Assembly (NCBI GenBank): GCA_027604505.1
Contig: JADIIX010000017.1
Coordinates: 124,001 to 188,000, forward strand
From: Gonapodya sp. JEL0774
Taxonomy: Eukaryota; Monoblepharomycota; Monoblepharidomycetes; Monoblepharidales; Gonapodyaceae
DNA length: 64,000 bases
Direction: 5' to 3'
Each line of letters opens with the position of its first letter. Position 1 is the first letter of the stretch. Positions 30,891 through 41,138 of the stretch are shown here, piece by piece. Position numbers and translations under genes: made by a program. Below the pieces are notes generated by a model, which was given only the letters and a program-made list of their open reading frames with translations, searched no databases and was not told the origin of the DNA.

Positions 30891-33462
30891 TTAACCTATC
30901 ATGGAACGTGGGACTGGAATCGCCTCTGGTGCACATTCTTCGAAGAAATTCTCAATTTCCCTTGCGTCTTTCATCCTCCCAACTTTCCTCATTTGCTCAA
31001 CAGTGGAAGTGTAGATTTCTTCCGTGAGACTTTTAAGAGAAAAAAAGGCCTGTCAGTTACCCTGACGGGGGCGCACGTATCAAAAGAGACTCACCTGGTC
31101 CATTCCAAAATATCAACGAGCACACGTATAGTCTCTGTTACTGCACCAGACGTTCCCAGAGCTTGCAAATAGAGTTGTGCGAGAGCTAAATCCCACTCGA
31201 TGGGCTCGGGGCCTTTCCTCCAAGCTCCATCCCGCACCTCGCTGATGAACGACCGGGCAACATCAACCTCGCTATCGGTGCTTACGGCTTGCAGGAGAGC
31301 TTCTGCTGACCACCGAGACGGGCGAATGTTTCGCCCACGCATCTGCACCCAAAGCCGGACCGCCTCCGAGGCACGACCAGACGAAGACAGAGCCTCCATG
31401 ACGGTGGGATAGCATGGGTCAGCGTGCAAAATATGTGGAGCAAGAAGAGTGAGCAGACGGAGTGCACGAGGTGGATCTGATGCTGCATGTTGGGGGATGA
31501 TTGCTAGGATTTGAGAGAGATGCGGAAGAAGTTCCGATGGTAGGGTGCTGATGGTGGTTACAGCGACGTCCGTCTCTTGCCCGTTGTCGACTGTGTTTTC
31601 TGATTCTCGCGTTTGCAAAAGGACCTCAACGGCATCCTCCATCATTCTAGCTCGGATAAATACGCGGACAATGTCTTTGGACAGTTGAACGTCATGCACC
31701 AGTGCACCAGCCGATCTCATCTCTCGCACAACCACAGCAGCCGATTTGAGATGTCCCTCCTTCACCAACGCGCTCAAGATCGCTTCATACGTCGCGATAC
31801 TGATTCTCCCGCCGACTTCCTTCACGGCAACCATCCACCGCCGAGCCTCGTCGACGTTTCCGGTCCGAGCGAACCAGAAGGCGATTGAGTTCATCAAGCG
31901 AGTTGAAGCTGAAGCACGGAACCGAGGATGTGTGGAAGCAAGAGATTGGAGGAGCCACACTGTCTGGTCAAGTGTTTCGGTGGTGGGTTGAAAGTGTGGC
32001 ATCGGGGGCCGGATGCGGGAGGGTGCCAAATCCGAGTCACCAGTGACCGCAGACACATCATCAAACGAAATACTCGCATCTTTGCGCAAGTTTAAATCAC
32101 TCGAAGGATCGTCCACTGCGGAATCTTCCACGTCACTCTCAGGTCGCGGCATTCGTTGACTTTCACTGCCCGGCGATGGGACCAGGAACGTAAACACTGG
32201 GGTAAACGGATGGTGCTCGAGCAAGATTTCCGGGTGGGTGTCCCTCACTTCCTGAGCTATCGCCATGACGTTGCTGATCAACTGTCCGACGACCGCGGCC
32301 TCATTCTCGCCTCGCTGTGCCGCCGCCGCCGCCTGTTTCATAAAATGCTCCATCATTGCAAACACCACGGTTGAATCGGGAGTCACCCCTTCGCCCATCA
32401 TCTCCTCCCACAGCTCCCTGGCCCGGGTCGTATCTTCCGACCGGGCACGGATAAGCGCGGTCCACACCACTACGGCGGACGCGTCACCGGGGATCACCAC
32501 CTCATGCTTTATAATCGCGCTGCGAGTGATGACGTGCTCCCTCCACTCTCGGAACACTTCTTCGGCCTCAGGTGCCCGCCCGGCTCTTCCGAGGCACGAT
32601 ATCCACGCTGCAACGAGAGGCTCATCTAGAGTGCCCCGCTTTTGCGCATGCCGGAATATCTCGCGGGCATCGTCCAGACGCCCGTGAAACCCGTACGTGG
32701 ACACGAGGGTGGAGTTGAGGTTCGAAGGGAACTCACCGTCGGTGAGACCCGACGCCATGAGTATCGCGCACCACTTGTCGACAGCTGCGAAGTCTCCTCT
32801 GCGCGCGTGTCCTCTGATGATGATCGAATACGTGGATTCTGCTGGCGGTGGGTCCCTCATGCGCTCCAGGACCCGTTCGGCCATGTCCATCCGGTCCTGC
32901 TTAGAGTGGAGGAGCACGATCGCATCGTGCGTCTCCACGTCTGGTTTGATGCCCTGGGCCTTGAGTTCGCGGAGGTAGTAGTGCAGACGGCGTGCGTCCC
33001 TGCGTTTCGCGCAGACAGTCATGGCGGTGTTGTGCGCCAAGAGGATGTCGGACTGAGTCGCCGATGGGTGTGTGCGAACGAGAGTGACAAGATGCTCCGG
33101 AACGAAGCGCTGACCAGCAGTGGCGGCGATGAGCTTGGTGAGATCGCGAGGCGTGGCGTGCTGGTGGACGAGACTGGGTGGCAACACCCTGGTCAAGAAA
33201 ACAGCTGACGTAGTGTCGTTGGATGAGAGGGCAGTAACGAGCGCTTCGGGATCTCTGGGCGGATGGAGGGTGGGGGAGCCTTGTAGGGATTCGAAAACTG
33301 GGATGGGTTGTGGTTGGGGGGGTGGAGCAGTGACGCGTGGAGCGAAAATTCCTGCTCTCCCGGCAAGGTAAGACCGGTCCGGAGGAGGTTTGTCTATAGA
33401 TTGAGCCCACCGTCACAGGAGATGGCGGGACGAAGATAACGATGAGCAGAGTTCCGCAACAT
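30891..33462 (-). CDS. Mitochondrial pentatricopeptide-repeat (PPR) protein
   Basis: Exons 33417-33462, 31095-33393 and 30891-31029 give 827 residues. The first short exon encodes MLRNSAHRYLRPAIS, a good mitochondrial targeting start. It is joined by a 23-nt intron to YKPPPDRSYLAGRAGIFAPR. PPR motifs are clear: HNTAMTVCAKRRDARRLHYY, THDAIVLLHSKQDRMDMAER, STYSIIIRGHARRGDFAAVD and VWTALIRARSEDTTRARELW. Copies near the C-terminus resume around residues 450-560. PPR proteins bind organellar RNA for processing, stability or translation. The last exon encodes SLTEEIYTSTVEQMRKVGRM and closes the frame. The gene is convergent with the PUF gene, with 100 bp between stops. Confidence 0.85.
33394..33416 (-). 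other. Ultrashort 23-nt intron
   Basis: On the minus strand it starts gtgacgg and ends tctatag. Splicing joins ATC TCC T to AC AAA CCT in frame. That puts an ATG and an Arg-rich targeting sequence in front of the PPR protein. Unspliced, the frame meets a TGA inside the segment. The donor is weaker than that of the 19-nt intron. Confidence 0.5.
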
Positions 33463-33988
33463 CAACTGCCCCACAACATATTTCTCTATAAAAGAAGAAA
33501 ATTATTTGAAAATGCAACCCACCTTCCTTCACCCCTTGCCTCTCCGAGTCACCCTCGTCCCTTCGAACCCTCGACGCTCTCTTTCCTGGTTCCCCATTTC
33601 CATCCCCGCCAGGCGCACTCGGTTTCGACACGCGCCGTCCTTTCTCTTTCACCCTGTCGCTCTCCTTAGCTGTCCCCCGGCCCGTTCCCGTTCCCGTGCG
33701 CGCCGCACCCTTGGCGGCCTTGGCTGCCCCGTCGCCGTCGACATTCTTCTTCCTTCCCGCCGCGGCCGTGGCACCACCAAGTCCCGATCTCGTCGACTTG
33801 GCCACACATCGCCGCTGCCCGTGCACTGGTGATTGCGGATCGGTGTCGGGACGGGGAAATGGGAAGCGAGGCAAGGAACCCCCCCGCGCGGAGACCAGCA
33901 CAGTCGCCGTCGCCGCGGAAGGGAGAAGGAACGATGGGATCGCAAAGATCGGGCAGCGTGAAAGCGATGCTGGGTGGGCGCGGTGCAT
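33413..33988 (-). CDS. Basic low-complexity protein, unknown
   Basis: An open frame starts MHRAHPASLSRCPIFAIPSF with a hydrophobic segment, then becomes Gly/Ala/Lys/Arg-rich (TAAAGRKKNVDGDGAAKAAK). The frame remains open to 33413, where it overlaps the PPR first exon on the same strand. The real 3' end is therefore probably earlier or spliced, and the overlap makes the model doubtful. The N-terminus could be a mitochondrial or signal sequence. No family is recognised. Confidence 0.28.
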   Translation of the reverse strand: MHRAHPASLSRCPIFAIPSFLLPSAATATVLVSARGGSLPRFPFPRPDTDPQSPVHGQRRCVAKSTRSGLGGATAAAGRKKNVDGDGAAKAAKGAARTGTGTGRGTAKESDRVKEKGRRVSKPSAPGGDGNGEPGKRASRVRRDEGDSERQGVKEGGLHFQIIFFFYREICCGAVDVAELCSSLSSSRHLL

Positions 33989-34287
33989 TTTGGGTCGGGA
34001 ATGGGGAAAAGACGCGGTTATGGGCAAAAACAAAAAGTGGCTCTGTGTGCAACCCACCCATAGTAAGTGACGTGGCGGCTCCCCGCACACCTGCGAAGAA
34101 ACCAGACTTTGATAATTCTTCGTTTCAATAGTTGCGCAATGTGGAAATTTCCAAGTGTGTTTTAATTGTCGTTTATTGTGTGGCAATGTTTCGCCATAAA
34201 CCGTGGTCCCAAATCGATCCACTGTGGGTACAAATACAAACACAAGAATGAAATCCCCCATCTTTAACATTCGCTAGTACAAAATCG

Positions 34288-36269
34288 TCACAGGTTCGCC
34301 TTGGCCCACGTATTCACAGCCTCCACAAATCGCTCGGGTTGATCCAACATCGAGAACGCGAATCTGATTGCGTGGCGGTCGTGAATGGGACAAAATGGAG
34401 TGGGACATAATAAGACACGAGCGTGGTGGGTGGGTGGTGGGAATACGGACACGTTTAGCAGGTGTTTCCCCAGATGCCAACTCCGCCACATACGGACACC
34501 CCCCAGTTCCCCAACTTACGAATCGTGAATCTTCACCACGGTTACCTTGCCCCCCTTCTCCACGCTGCCTCCGAGATCCTCGACCAACTGCGGCACGAAT
34601 CGTTCCTCGAAGGCCTCATCCTCCGGACACCACGCGATCAACGCCTTTCCCTTGAAATTTCCAAACTTGGCCTTTGCGGCCTCCACCGTGTACTTGCCGC
34701 TCACGCCCGACAGGACCCGCTTGATGTCCCGCAATGAGTCCCAGGGAGCGTTGTAGCCCGTTTCGAAGATGCGCTGGAGGATGGTGTCGCTCGGGGAACC
34801 GGGAGCGCGGTGCTTCAACAGGAGGCCACAGAGTTGGGGGAGATAGCGGACCGTGTGGGACATGGCTTTGAGGAGGGGGGGAGGGGAGGCGCAATAAGTT
34901 GGGGGAACGAGGCGCGGAGTCGGACGACCACGGGTAAGTTGGAGGGTTTCGTCAGTTTGGTGGTGGGTGCGTACGACTCACCCAACCAATTCGTCATCCT
35001 CAAATGATACAGACCCGGTGTCCCCGACCCAAGCGTGATGAAGAAATTGAACCTGGGTGGCGGGAAGTGCTCGTAGACGTCGCCTAAGGAAAGGTAGGTC
35101 ACCGGCACGGTAAGCATGGCGGATACAGAAGGACGGTGAAAGACGGATTCGGATACGAGTACGTACAATCGGCCAGGACGAGCGCCGTGACACGGGGAGT
35201 GGGATGGTGGGTGATCGCCATCTGGCAGATGGCACCTGGATCATAGATGGGCCAAACAATGGGGTGAGGAAAAGTAAGCACGGTCACGACGCTGCGGCAA
35301 CAAGTGATTGAGCCGGTCTCCAAGAATTTCCGCCGCCCACCAACACCGCCAGTTGCGACTGGGACACCCCGGCAGCGCGTGCGGTCAACTCACCTCCCGT
35401 ATCGCTCCCCACCAGCACCACATTGTCCAGCCCAGCCTGCCCTATGAACCCACTGAGGAGTTTGCCCAGCCCGGGTGGGGTGAGATCCGCGTCCGCGAGC
35501 ATGGGGTACAGGTGGGAGCCGAGGGGCATGTCGGGAGCCACGACGCGGTAGCCGAGGGAGGTGAACTGAGGGGAGGGGGAGTGGGGGGGGGGGGGGGGGG
35601 GTTGTCGGGTGAAGGGGGGCTGGTTACGGGCCCCGCGGGAGAAACACCCCCGACACCGCCCATCGGCGCACCCCTGTCCCACCCCCCCANNNNNNNNNNC
35701 CTCTTCATCTTCCTCAGATGCTGCTTTCGCCAACTCAACACTGTGGAGCAGTGTCTTCCCTCTGGGGAGAGGATTACGGAACAGACGAGAGAAACACCCC
35801 GGACACCGCCAATCGGCGCACACAGGTCACCAGCCGCCACCAGCTCGCAACTTGGCGCAAACCTAGCCCTTCGTCCCCCGCGCCTCCCATTTCAAGTGTC
35901 GTGTGGAATGTGCAATCTCACCAGAGGGAAGACTCTGCTCCACAGTGTTGAGTTGGCGAAAGCAGCATCTGAGGAAGATGAAGAGGCTCATTATGAGATG
36001 AAGTGCTCGGTACACCTGAGATACCGCTCTCATGAGTTCTACTCACGAACGCACACCAAAGTGAGGGGTTTCCCATCGGCGGACTTCACGGGGGAAACAG
36101 TGGGGAGGTGGTCTTGGTAAGCAATTTTGCCGTCTATTGAGGACGAGAGGGGATGAAAGGAAGGAGGATTGTCAGGAATCCGGATAAGCCGAAAACTGAA
36201 AGTGATCAACTCACACCCCGGCACAGTCACAGTGGGTGAATTCGCATTGTGGTGGACAAAAGTAGACAT
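34288..36269 (-). CDS. Alpha/beta hydrolase (Asp-nucleophile type), interrupted by assembly gap
   Basis: Exons visible on the minus strand are 36215-36269 (MSTFVHHNANSPTVTVPG), 36047-36133 (GKIAYQDHLPTVSPVKSADG) and 35394-35565 (GYRVVAPDMPLGSHLYP). The rest are 35167-35235, about 34983-35083, and two or three more to the TGA at 34288. The third exon ends in VVLVGSDTGG, a nucleophile elbow with Asp in place of Ser. This suggests a haloalkane-dehalogenase or epoxide-hydrolase-like branch. HPTPRVTALVLADCDVYEHF and VKIHDSRFAFSMLDQPERF fit the same branch. The exon that should carry the HG oxyanion motif is not found between 35.57 and 36.05 kb, where a 10-N gap and inverted repeats lie. Substrate unknown. 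Confidence 0.68.
35637..35990. repeat. Inverted and direct repeats around an assembly gap
   Basis: A 66-bp arm at 35700-35765 recurs in inverted orientation at 35921-35986 with one mismatch, separated by 155 bp. In addition GAGAAACACCCC plus about 25 following bases at 35638 recur in direct orientation near 35790. Ten N's sit at 35690-35699, directly beside the first arm, and a poly-G tract lies just to the left. The structure could form a strong hairpin and probably defeated assembly. Confidence 0.75.
35690..35699. other. Assembly gap (10 N)
   Basis: Ten undetermined bases inside the hydrolase gene. The real missing length is unknown because 10 N is likely a placeholder. Confidence 0.95.
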
Positions 36270-36842
36270 GTGATTCTTGAAGCGGAATCTGAGCAGCGGA
36301 AAGTGTCCATTGAGTGACGTGGCAGCAGGGTTTCATGTGCTCTCGGTGTTGACCCACAGCAGCGACGTTGGAGTCTTGGGAACGACACGAATATAAGGAT
36401 GTGCTGAAACTGAGACTGAGATTGAGCGAACGCAAATATGACGGAGCATAAGGTGGCATTTTTGGGGGTGGGAGCGTTGCTTTTATGCTGGAATCGAGGG
36501 GGATTTTCCGTTCCGCAAACCCAGAGTCCTCGATTCATCGGGGCAAACGAGACGATAGAAATAGTCGGTGCCATTCGATTGTTTCATTTCTTTTTCAACA
36601 GCGATCCTTCGCGTCTTGTTTGGTTGAACCACTGGAATTCTTGACGAAGGCTGTTGCCATCCAGGCATAATATGTAAGGCCAGGGTTCATTGAGGTGACG
36701 ATAAAGCAACGACGGACGGAAGAGATGCGAGGAGATAAAATTCCGATTTAAAAACGAGTAAATCACTGCGTTTTCCGTCCCGTGTCCTGACCTGGTTATC
36801 TCAAATCAATTGCTGTCCTGTTCCCCCGTGAAACCCAGAAAA
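36270..36842. other. Divergent intergenic region, no gene seen
   Basis: These 573 bp between the hydrolase start (-) and kinase start (+) should carry both promoters. A 68-codon plus-strand frame at 36438 begins with a hydrophobic stretch but has no other support. Confidence 0.35.
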
Positions 36843-39666
36843 ATGTCCAGTAATCAATCAAACTCGATACCCTCGAATTCTTCTTCTTCTTTACCCTCTT
36901 TCTCCGACTCCCGCGCTCCAATCGCAAGGAAACTCCACTTTGGTGCGACGGACGACGGGGAGGGTTTCTCGGACTCGTCCACGTCCACACGCCTGATCAG
37001 CGTCCACCAGCCATTGATCGAAGACGATGACGACGATTCTGCAATGGTGATTTCTCCTTCTCCCAGCACGCGGCATCGCAGACTCGTCGGTGGGAGGAGT
37101 GCCACCGCGGGAGACAAGGGGTGGATCCAGACAGAATCCACACCATCGCTCACAGGCGACACCATGGTCATGACACCGCACAGTCCGCCCTCCACATCCG
37201 CTCCTTTGACTCCTTCCTCCTCCACGTTCTCCTTTGCCGCCCCCTCCAACCACCACGACTCCTCCTTCCACCTCCCTGCAGGGCAAGACCCCGTCCCAGC
37301 CACCCAAGACATTTGGCTCCGCTACGAAAAGGGCCCCAAGCTCGGTGCAGGAGCATTTGGCTCGGTGTATCTCTCCAGAGACCGTAAAACAGACGCCATT
37401 GTCGCCGTGAAAAAGGTCGAACTCGACCCCAGAGCCGGTCCGTTTTGGAACCCGACGGTCGTCAGAGAGGTCGGTGTGCTCAAGAGGGCGGCGGTACATC
37501 CGAACATTGTCGGGTGAGTCACGAACCCGAGCGTTAGCGAGCGCTTATCCCGACCCGAAGGGAGGGAGACTGCTGGGAGGCGAAATGGCTCGATCCACCA
37601 TCCGTCTATCTCGACCAAGGAGAGGGAATCCGCCGCGAGCGATTCATCACCCACTTAATGATTTTTTCATGCGCCACCGCTACCGAGCGCCAGTCCAAAC
37701 CAGAGGGAGTCTGCCACATGCGTTTCACCCTCGCATATAGTTCTTTTATCGAGGGGGGCTGGGGGCCACCACCGTTCCATTATACATCTTAAGCAAGCTG
37801 CAACATTGCCTGCAGGAGGGCTTGGACCGGACCATGCTCTCAAACTCCCATCCTCTCACATCCGCCATACGTGTTCCCTGTTTCCTCGTTTCACCTCCCG
37901 CTAATCTCGCATCTCTCCTCTCCCTTCCTCCACCCCCTTGCCCTCCACCCCCGCCAGCTACCACGGCTACCGCCGCACGCACACGTCCGTGACCCATCCA
38001 ATGGTCCCCCTGTCTTCGGCCCCGCGCAGCCCCATCAGCTCCCTGTCCCCGTCCCCGTCCCCGTCGCGCTTCACACCCCGTCCCATCTTCAACACCAACT
38101 CCACAGCCGGTTCGGAAATCGGGAAAGGGGGGAAAGCGGGGAAAGGTGTCGCTCGGCAGGCCCACGACATGGCCGTGTGGATCGTGATGGAGTATTGCGA
38201 GAAGGATTTGGCCAAGGAGATCAAGGAGAAGAGGAGAGAAAGGGAGAGGGAGAGAGAGAGGGAGAGGGAAAGAGAGAGAGGGATGGGGATGGGGATGGGG
38301 ATAGCGGGTGCGTCAGGCGGAGGTGCTGTTGGTGTTGGAGAGATCGGGACTGGACACGATCCACAGCCGGTGACAGGGACACGAACAGGGTCAACCGACA
38401 CGGTCATCGAACGGACGAGGATGAAACTGTTGATGTATCAGTTGTTGGAAGGGTTGGCGCATTTGCATCGACATCAGGTTATGCATAGGGTGAGTCGCCA
38501 CGACACATTGCCCACGTCACATCGTCAACATCACACGCAAATCACACCATCTGGTCTTTTCTCCGAAATTCCACCCAACCCACCCGCAAATCTCTCCGCC
38601 TGGCCGGCCACCCCCCACCCTAGGATATCAAACCCTCCAACCTCCTCCTCCCCCCTCCTCCCCACCCCACCTCGCCCCCCCGCCTCCGCATCGCTGACTT
38701 TGGCCTCGCCCGGTACTTCACCCTCCCGCCTGGCCACTACACCCCCGGCGTGGTCACTGCGCTGTACCGCGCACCCGAAGTTTGTGTGGGAGCACGGTAT
38801 GGGACGGGAGTGGACTTGTGGGCCGCGGGGTGTGTGATGGTGGAGATGGCGGGAGGAGAAGTACCGTTTAAGATGAAGGGGGATACGGAGTGGGATGCTG
38901 TCAGGGCCATGTTTCGGTGGGTTAAAGAGAGGGGTTGGGAGAGAGTGGATCAGAACCGCTCGTTCTGCGCTCGTTGACAACGTTACTCCGCTCCCTTAAC
39001 CTGTCCCCACAGTGTCCTTGGCATCCCTTCCCCCTCGATCTGGCCCGCGCTCCGCACTGCGTCCGAAGGGCTCAAAAAGCTGGTCGAGCTGCACACCAAG
39101 GTGGCCGACCCGCCCTCCGGGATCGAGGCGTGTATGGCGGGTTTGGATGAGCTGGGGGTGGATTTGGTCAAGGTGAGCGGCATTGGAGGGTGGATGGTGC
39201 CGCGTTCGTCGGTGGTGGCATGCACTGAGACCGTTACCGCCCTCACTCCGTCCATCACCCCCCTCTATGCGTCTCCCGCTCTTCCCACTACCACTCCTCG
39301 CTGACTTCTCTCCCCAACTCTCTCTTTCCCCCTCCTCCCCAGCGCCTCCTGACATGGGACCCTGCTCGCCGGATCCCTGCCCAAGCTGCGCTCCGGCATC
39401 CCTGGTTCGCCGACCTGCATGTACGGGACATGTACAGCGACGACGAAATCCACCTGCTCACGTGGCAGGGTTTGGGTGGGTATGTCGTGGAAGGGACTGG
39501 GGAGGGAAATGTTACAGCAGAGGAGATGAGAGTCGGCGGTGCAGGGGATGGGCAAGGCGATTCAGTGCACGGGGCAGGGGACGCGGACGGGGATGTGGTG
39601 GTGGTGCCGTTTGGAGCCGATGCGGTGGCGGAGGCTTTGGGGCAGGGAATCGGCATGGAGGGGTGA
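36843..39666 (+). CDS. CDK-like serine/threonine protein kinase
   Basis: Five exons (36843-37513, 37958-38489, 38624-38916, 39013-39172, 39343-39666) give 659 residues. A Ser-rich N-terminus of about 155 residues precedes the kinase. The kinase shows KLGAGAFGSVYLSRD (P-loop), IVAVKKVEL (catalytic Lys), VVREVGVLKR (C-helix Glu), HRDIKPSNLLL, IADFGLARYF, VVTALYRAPEV and GVDLWAAGCVMVEM. The activation segment and VLGIPSPSIWP place it in the CMGC group near CDKs, with the C-helix motif NPTVVRE replacing PSTAIRE. The strand 4-5 loop has a long Ser/Pro insert, and an Arg-Glu repeat follows the hinge. The 5' intron (444 nt) is long for this window. Cyclin partner and pathway cannot be named. Confidence 0.88.
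38229..38300 (+). repeat. AG-rich simple repeat inside kinase exon
   Basis: A purine tract of gagaga and ggggat units encodes an alternating Arg-Glu run followed by a Gly-Met run, inserted between the kinase hinge and helix E. It is in frame and has no counterpart in typical CDKs. Confidence 0.7.
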
Positions 39667-40620
39667 CGGGGAGGCTGCAAAGTGGAGGAGAGGTGGAGAT
39701 ACACGAGAGTGACACGGTCTGAATATATATACATATGGTGTTATGGCATGTGAGATAAATGACGCGTAATGACAATGACAATGAATCTGACGGGTGAATG
39801 TGCGTGAGAAACTTGTACTTCATGAGGTACCAGTTCCGCGCAAGTGCACCAAAATAGCTTAAACTGCATGGCTAGGCTAGTAGTTGGGCAGCAGAACGCA
39901 CCTTGCACCTGAGCAAAGACGGCGCGTAAATGTGCCAACATTGCCGTCTGCCACAGCAGACTATAGCGATTTTCTCAATTAATACTTTGGACCCCACGTG
40001 CTTTGGGGGACCGAACCTGCGTGTACGAAGAAGCAAGGTGGGACACCGATTTGTCTTCGTGTGAGCGAAGTATCCTCGGAGAAGCACTTCCACTCGTGTT
40101 GGCTGTTGGGGCATTTGGTGAGCTCTTGGGTCCATTTCTAAATCAAATTTCATTTCGATAACACAACTCCCATTGGCGAGCTCTCACGTAAATTAGCACC
40201 AATAAGTAACGTAGATAGAAATAATTTTTTTGGCTACTGTGTGTAGGTGCTGCGGGTTTGACACATCGGAATATTTGGTACTGTCTACTGAGGAACTGAG
40301 TTTCAGTTGGGCACGCCCATATATGAGCGGTGTTGGAGAGCACAAATTGAGGGTTCCGAAGCCACATTCTTCAGGAAAACTCAGTGGCGTGCCTTCCAAC
40401 TGCAAGTTCTCAATTGAACAGGAGGAATACCATTTTCTTTTGAACCGGCTAAACTATTCTTTTTACCCGACGCCTTTGTTTCATGGATTTCATGACTGCG
40501 ATCCCAAAAGTCTTGCACCAGTGGCGGGGGCAGCGAGAAAAGCACACGCCAGCATCAGCATAACTAGTAGAGTTTATCTTGTGCCTTGCGTGGGCCTCCT
40601 GCTGGTGGTTTAATTTGTGT
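39667..40620. other. Intergenic sequence, no gene seen
   Basis: This is about 950 bp without a supported gene. A 127-codon plus-strand frame at 40230-40613 has Cys and aromatic residues but no domain pattern or codon bias that I trust. Confidence 0.35.
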
Positions 40621-40689
40621 CTAGGTTGGCAGTTCCTGATGTGCAAGTGGATGTGAACCGGCTTGGTGCACTGTAATCCCTACGAGGCC

Positions 40690-41081
40690 ACTTACTTTCT
40701 TAACAACCTTCAGCTCCTTGCCATCCGAGGTAAACGTCGTCCGTCTGTAGTGTCTCAGTTCGCCAGCTTCTTCATCAATGGTCCAGACGGACGAGGACTT
40801 CCAGATACCGTTCACAGCTGCAACTTCCTGTACCGAGCCCAAATCGAGAAACAATTGTCTGTATGGGCACCAGAAGTAGTCGTGAAGAGCGTTACTTTCG
40901 CTTTATGAACCTGAAGGAGCGTGACGTCGTCCTTCTTGGAAATTTTTACTCGTATCTGCCCATATGGTGTGTTCTCAACCTCCTGCTCGCTGTTGTCGAG
41001 TGGGTACGTGATGAATTTGAACACCCAGAACAGAGGGCAGAGACAAGCATGTAACTTTAAGGATTGGTACGCCATCGCCAT
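40690..41081 (-). CDS. Possible exons of an unknown gene
   Basis: Two overlapping minus-strand frames look partly protein-like. One includes TPYGQIRVKISKKDDVTLLQ and the other SSSVWTIDEEAGELRHYRRT followed by SDGKELKVVKK and a gtaagt donor. They may be consecutive exons of a beta-rich protein, or 3' exons of the helical gene next to them. I could not settle a single model. Confidence 0.25.
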
Positions 41082-41138
41082 CCTTGTGATATCGTGATTT
41101 CACATCGTTTAGAAACAGATGCACATGCAATACTTAGG

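Noticed and set aside
36438-36644. 68-codon plus-strand ORF with a signal-peptide-like start
   Set aside because: It sits in a divergent promoter region, and beyond the hydrophobic start there is no pattern; chance is likely.
40230-40613. 127-codon plus-strand ORF with several Cys
   Set aside because: It has mixed composition without a motif, and no plausible neighbouring exons.
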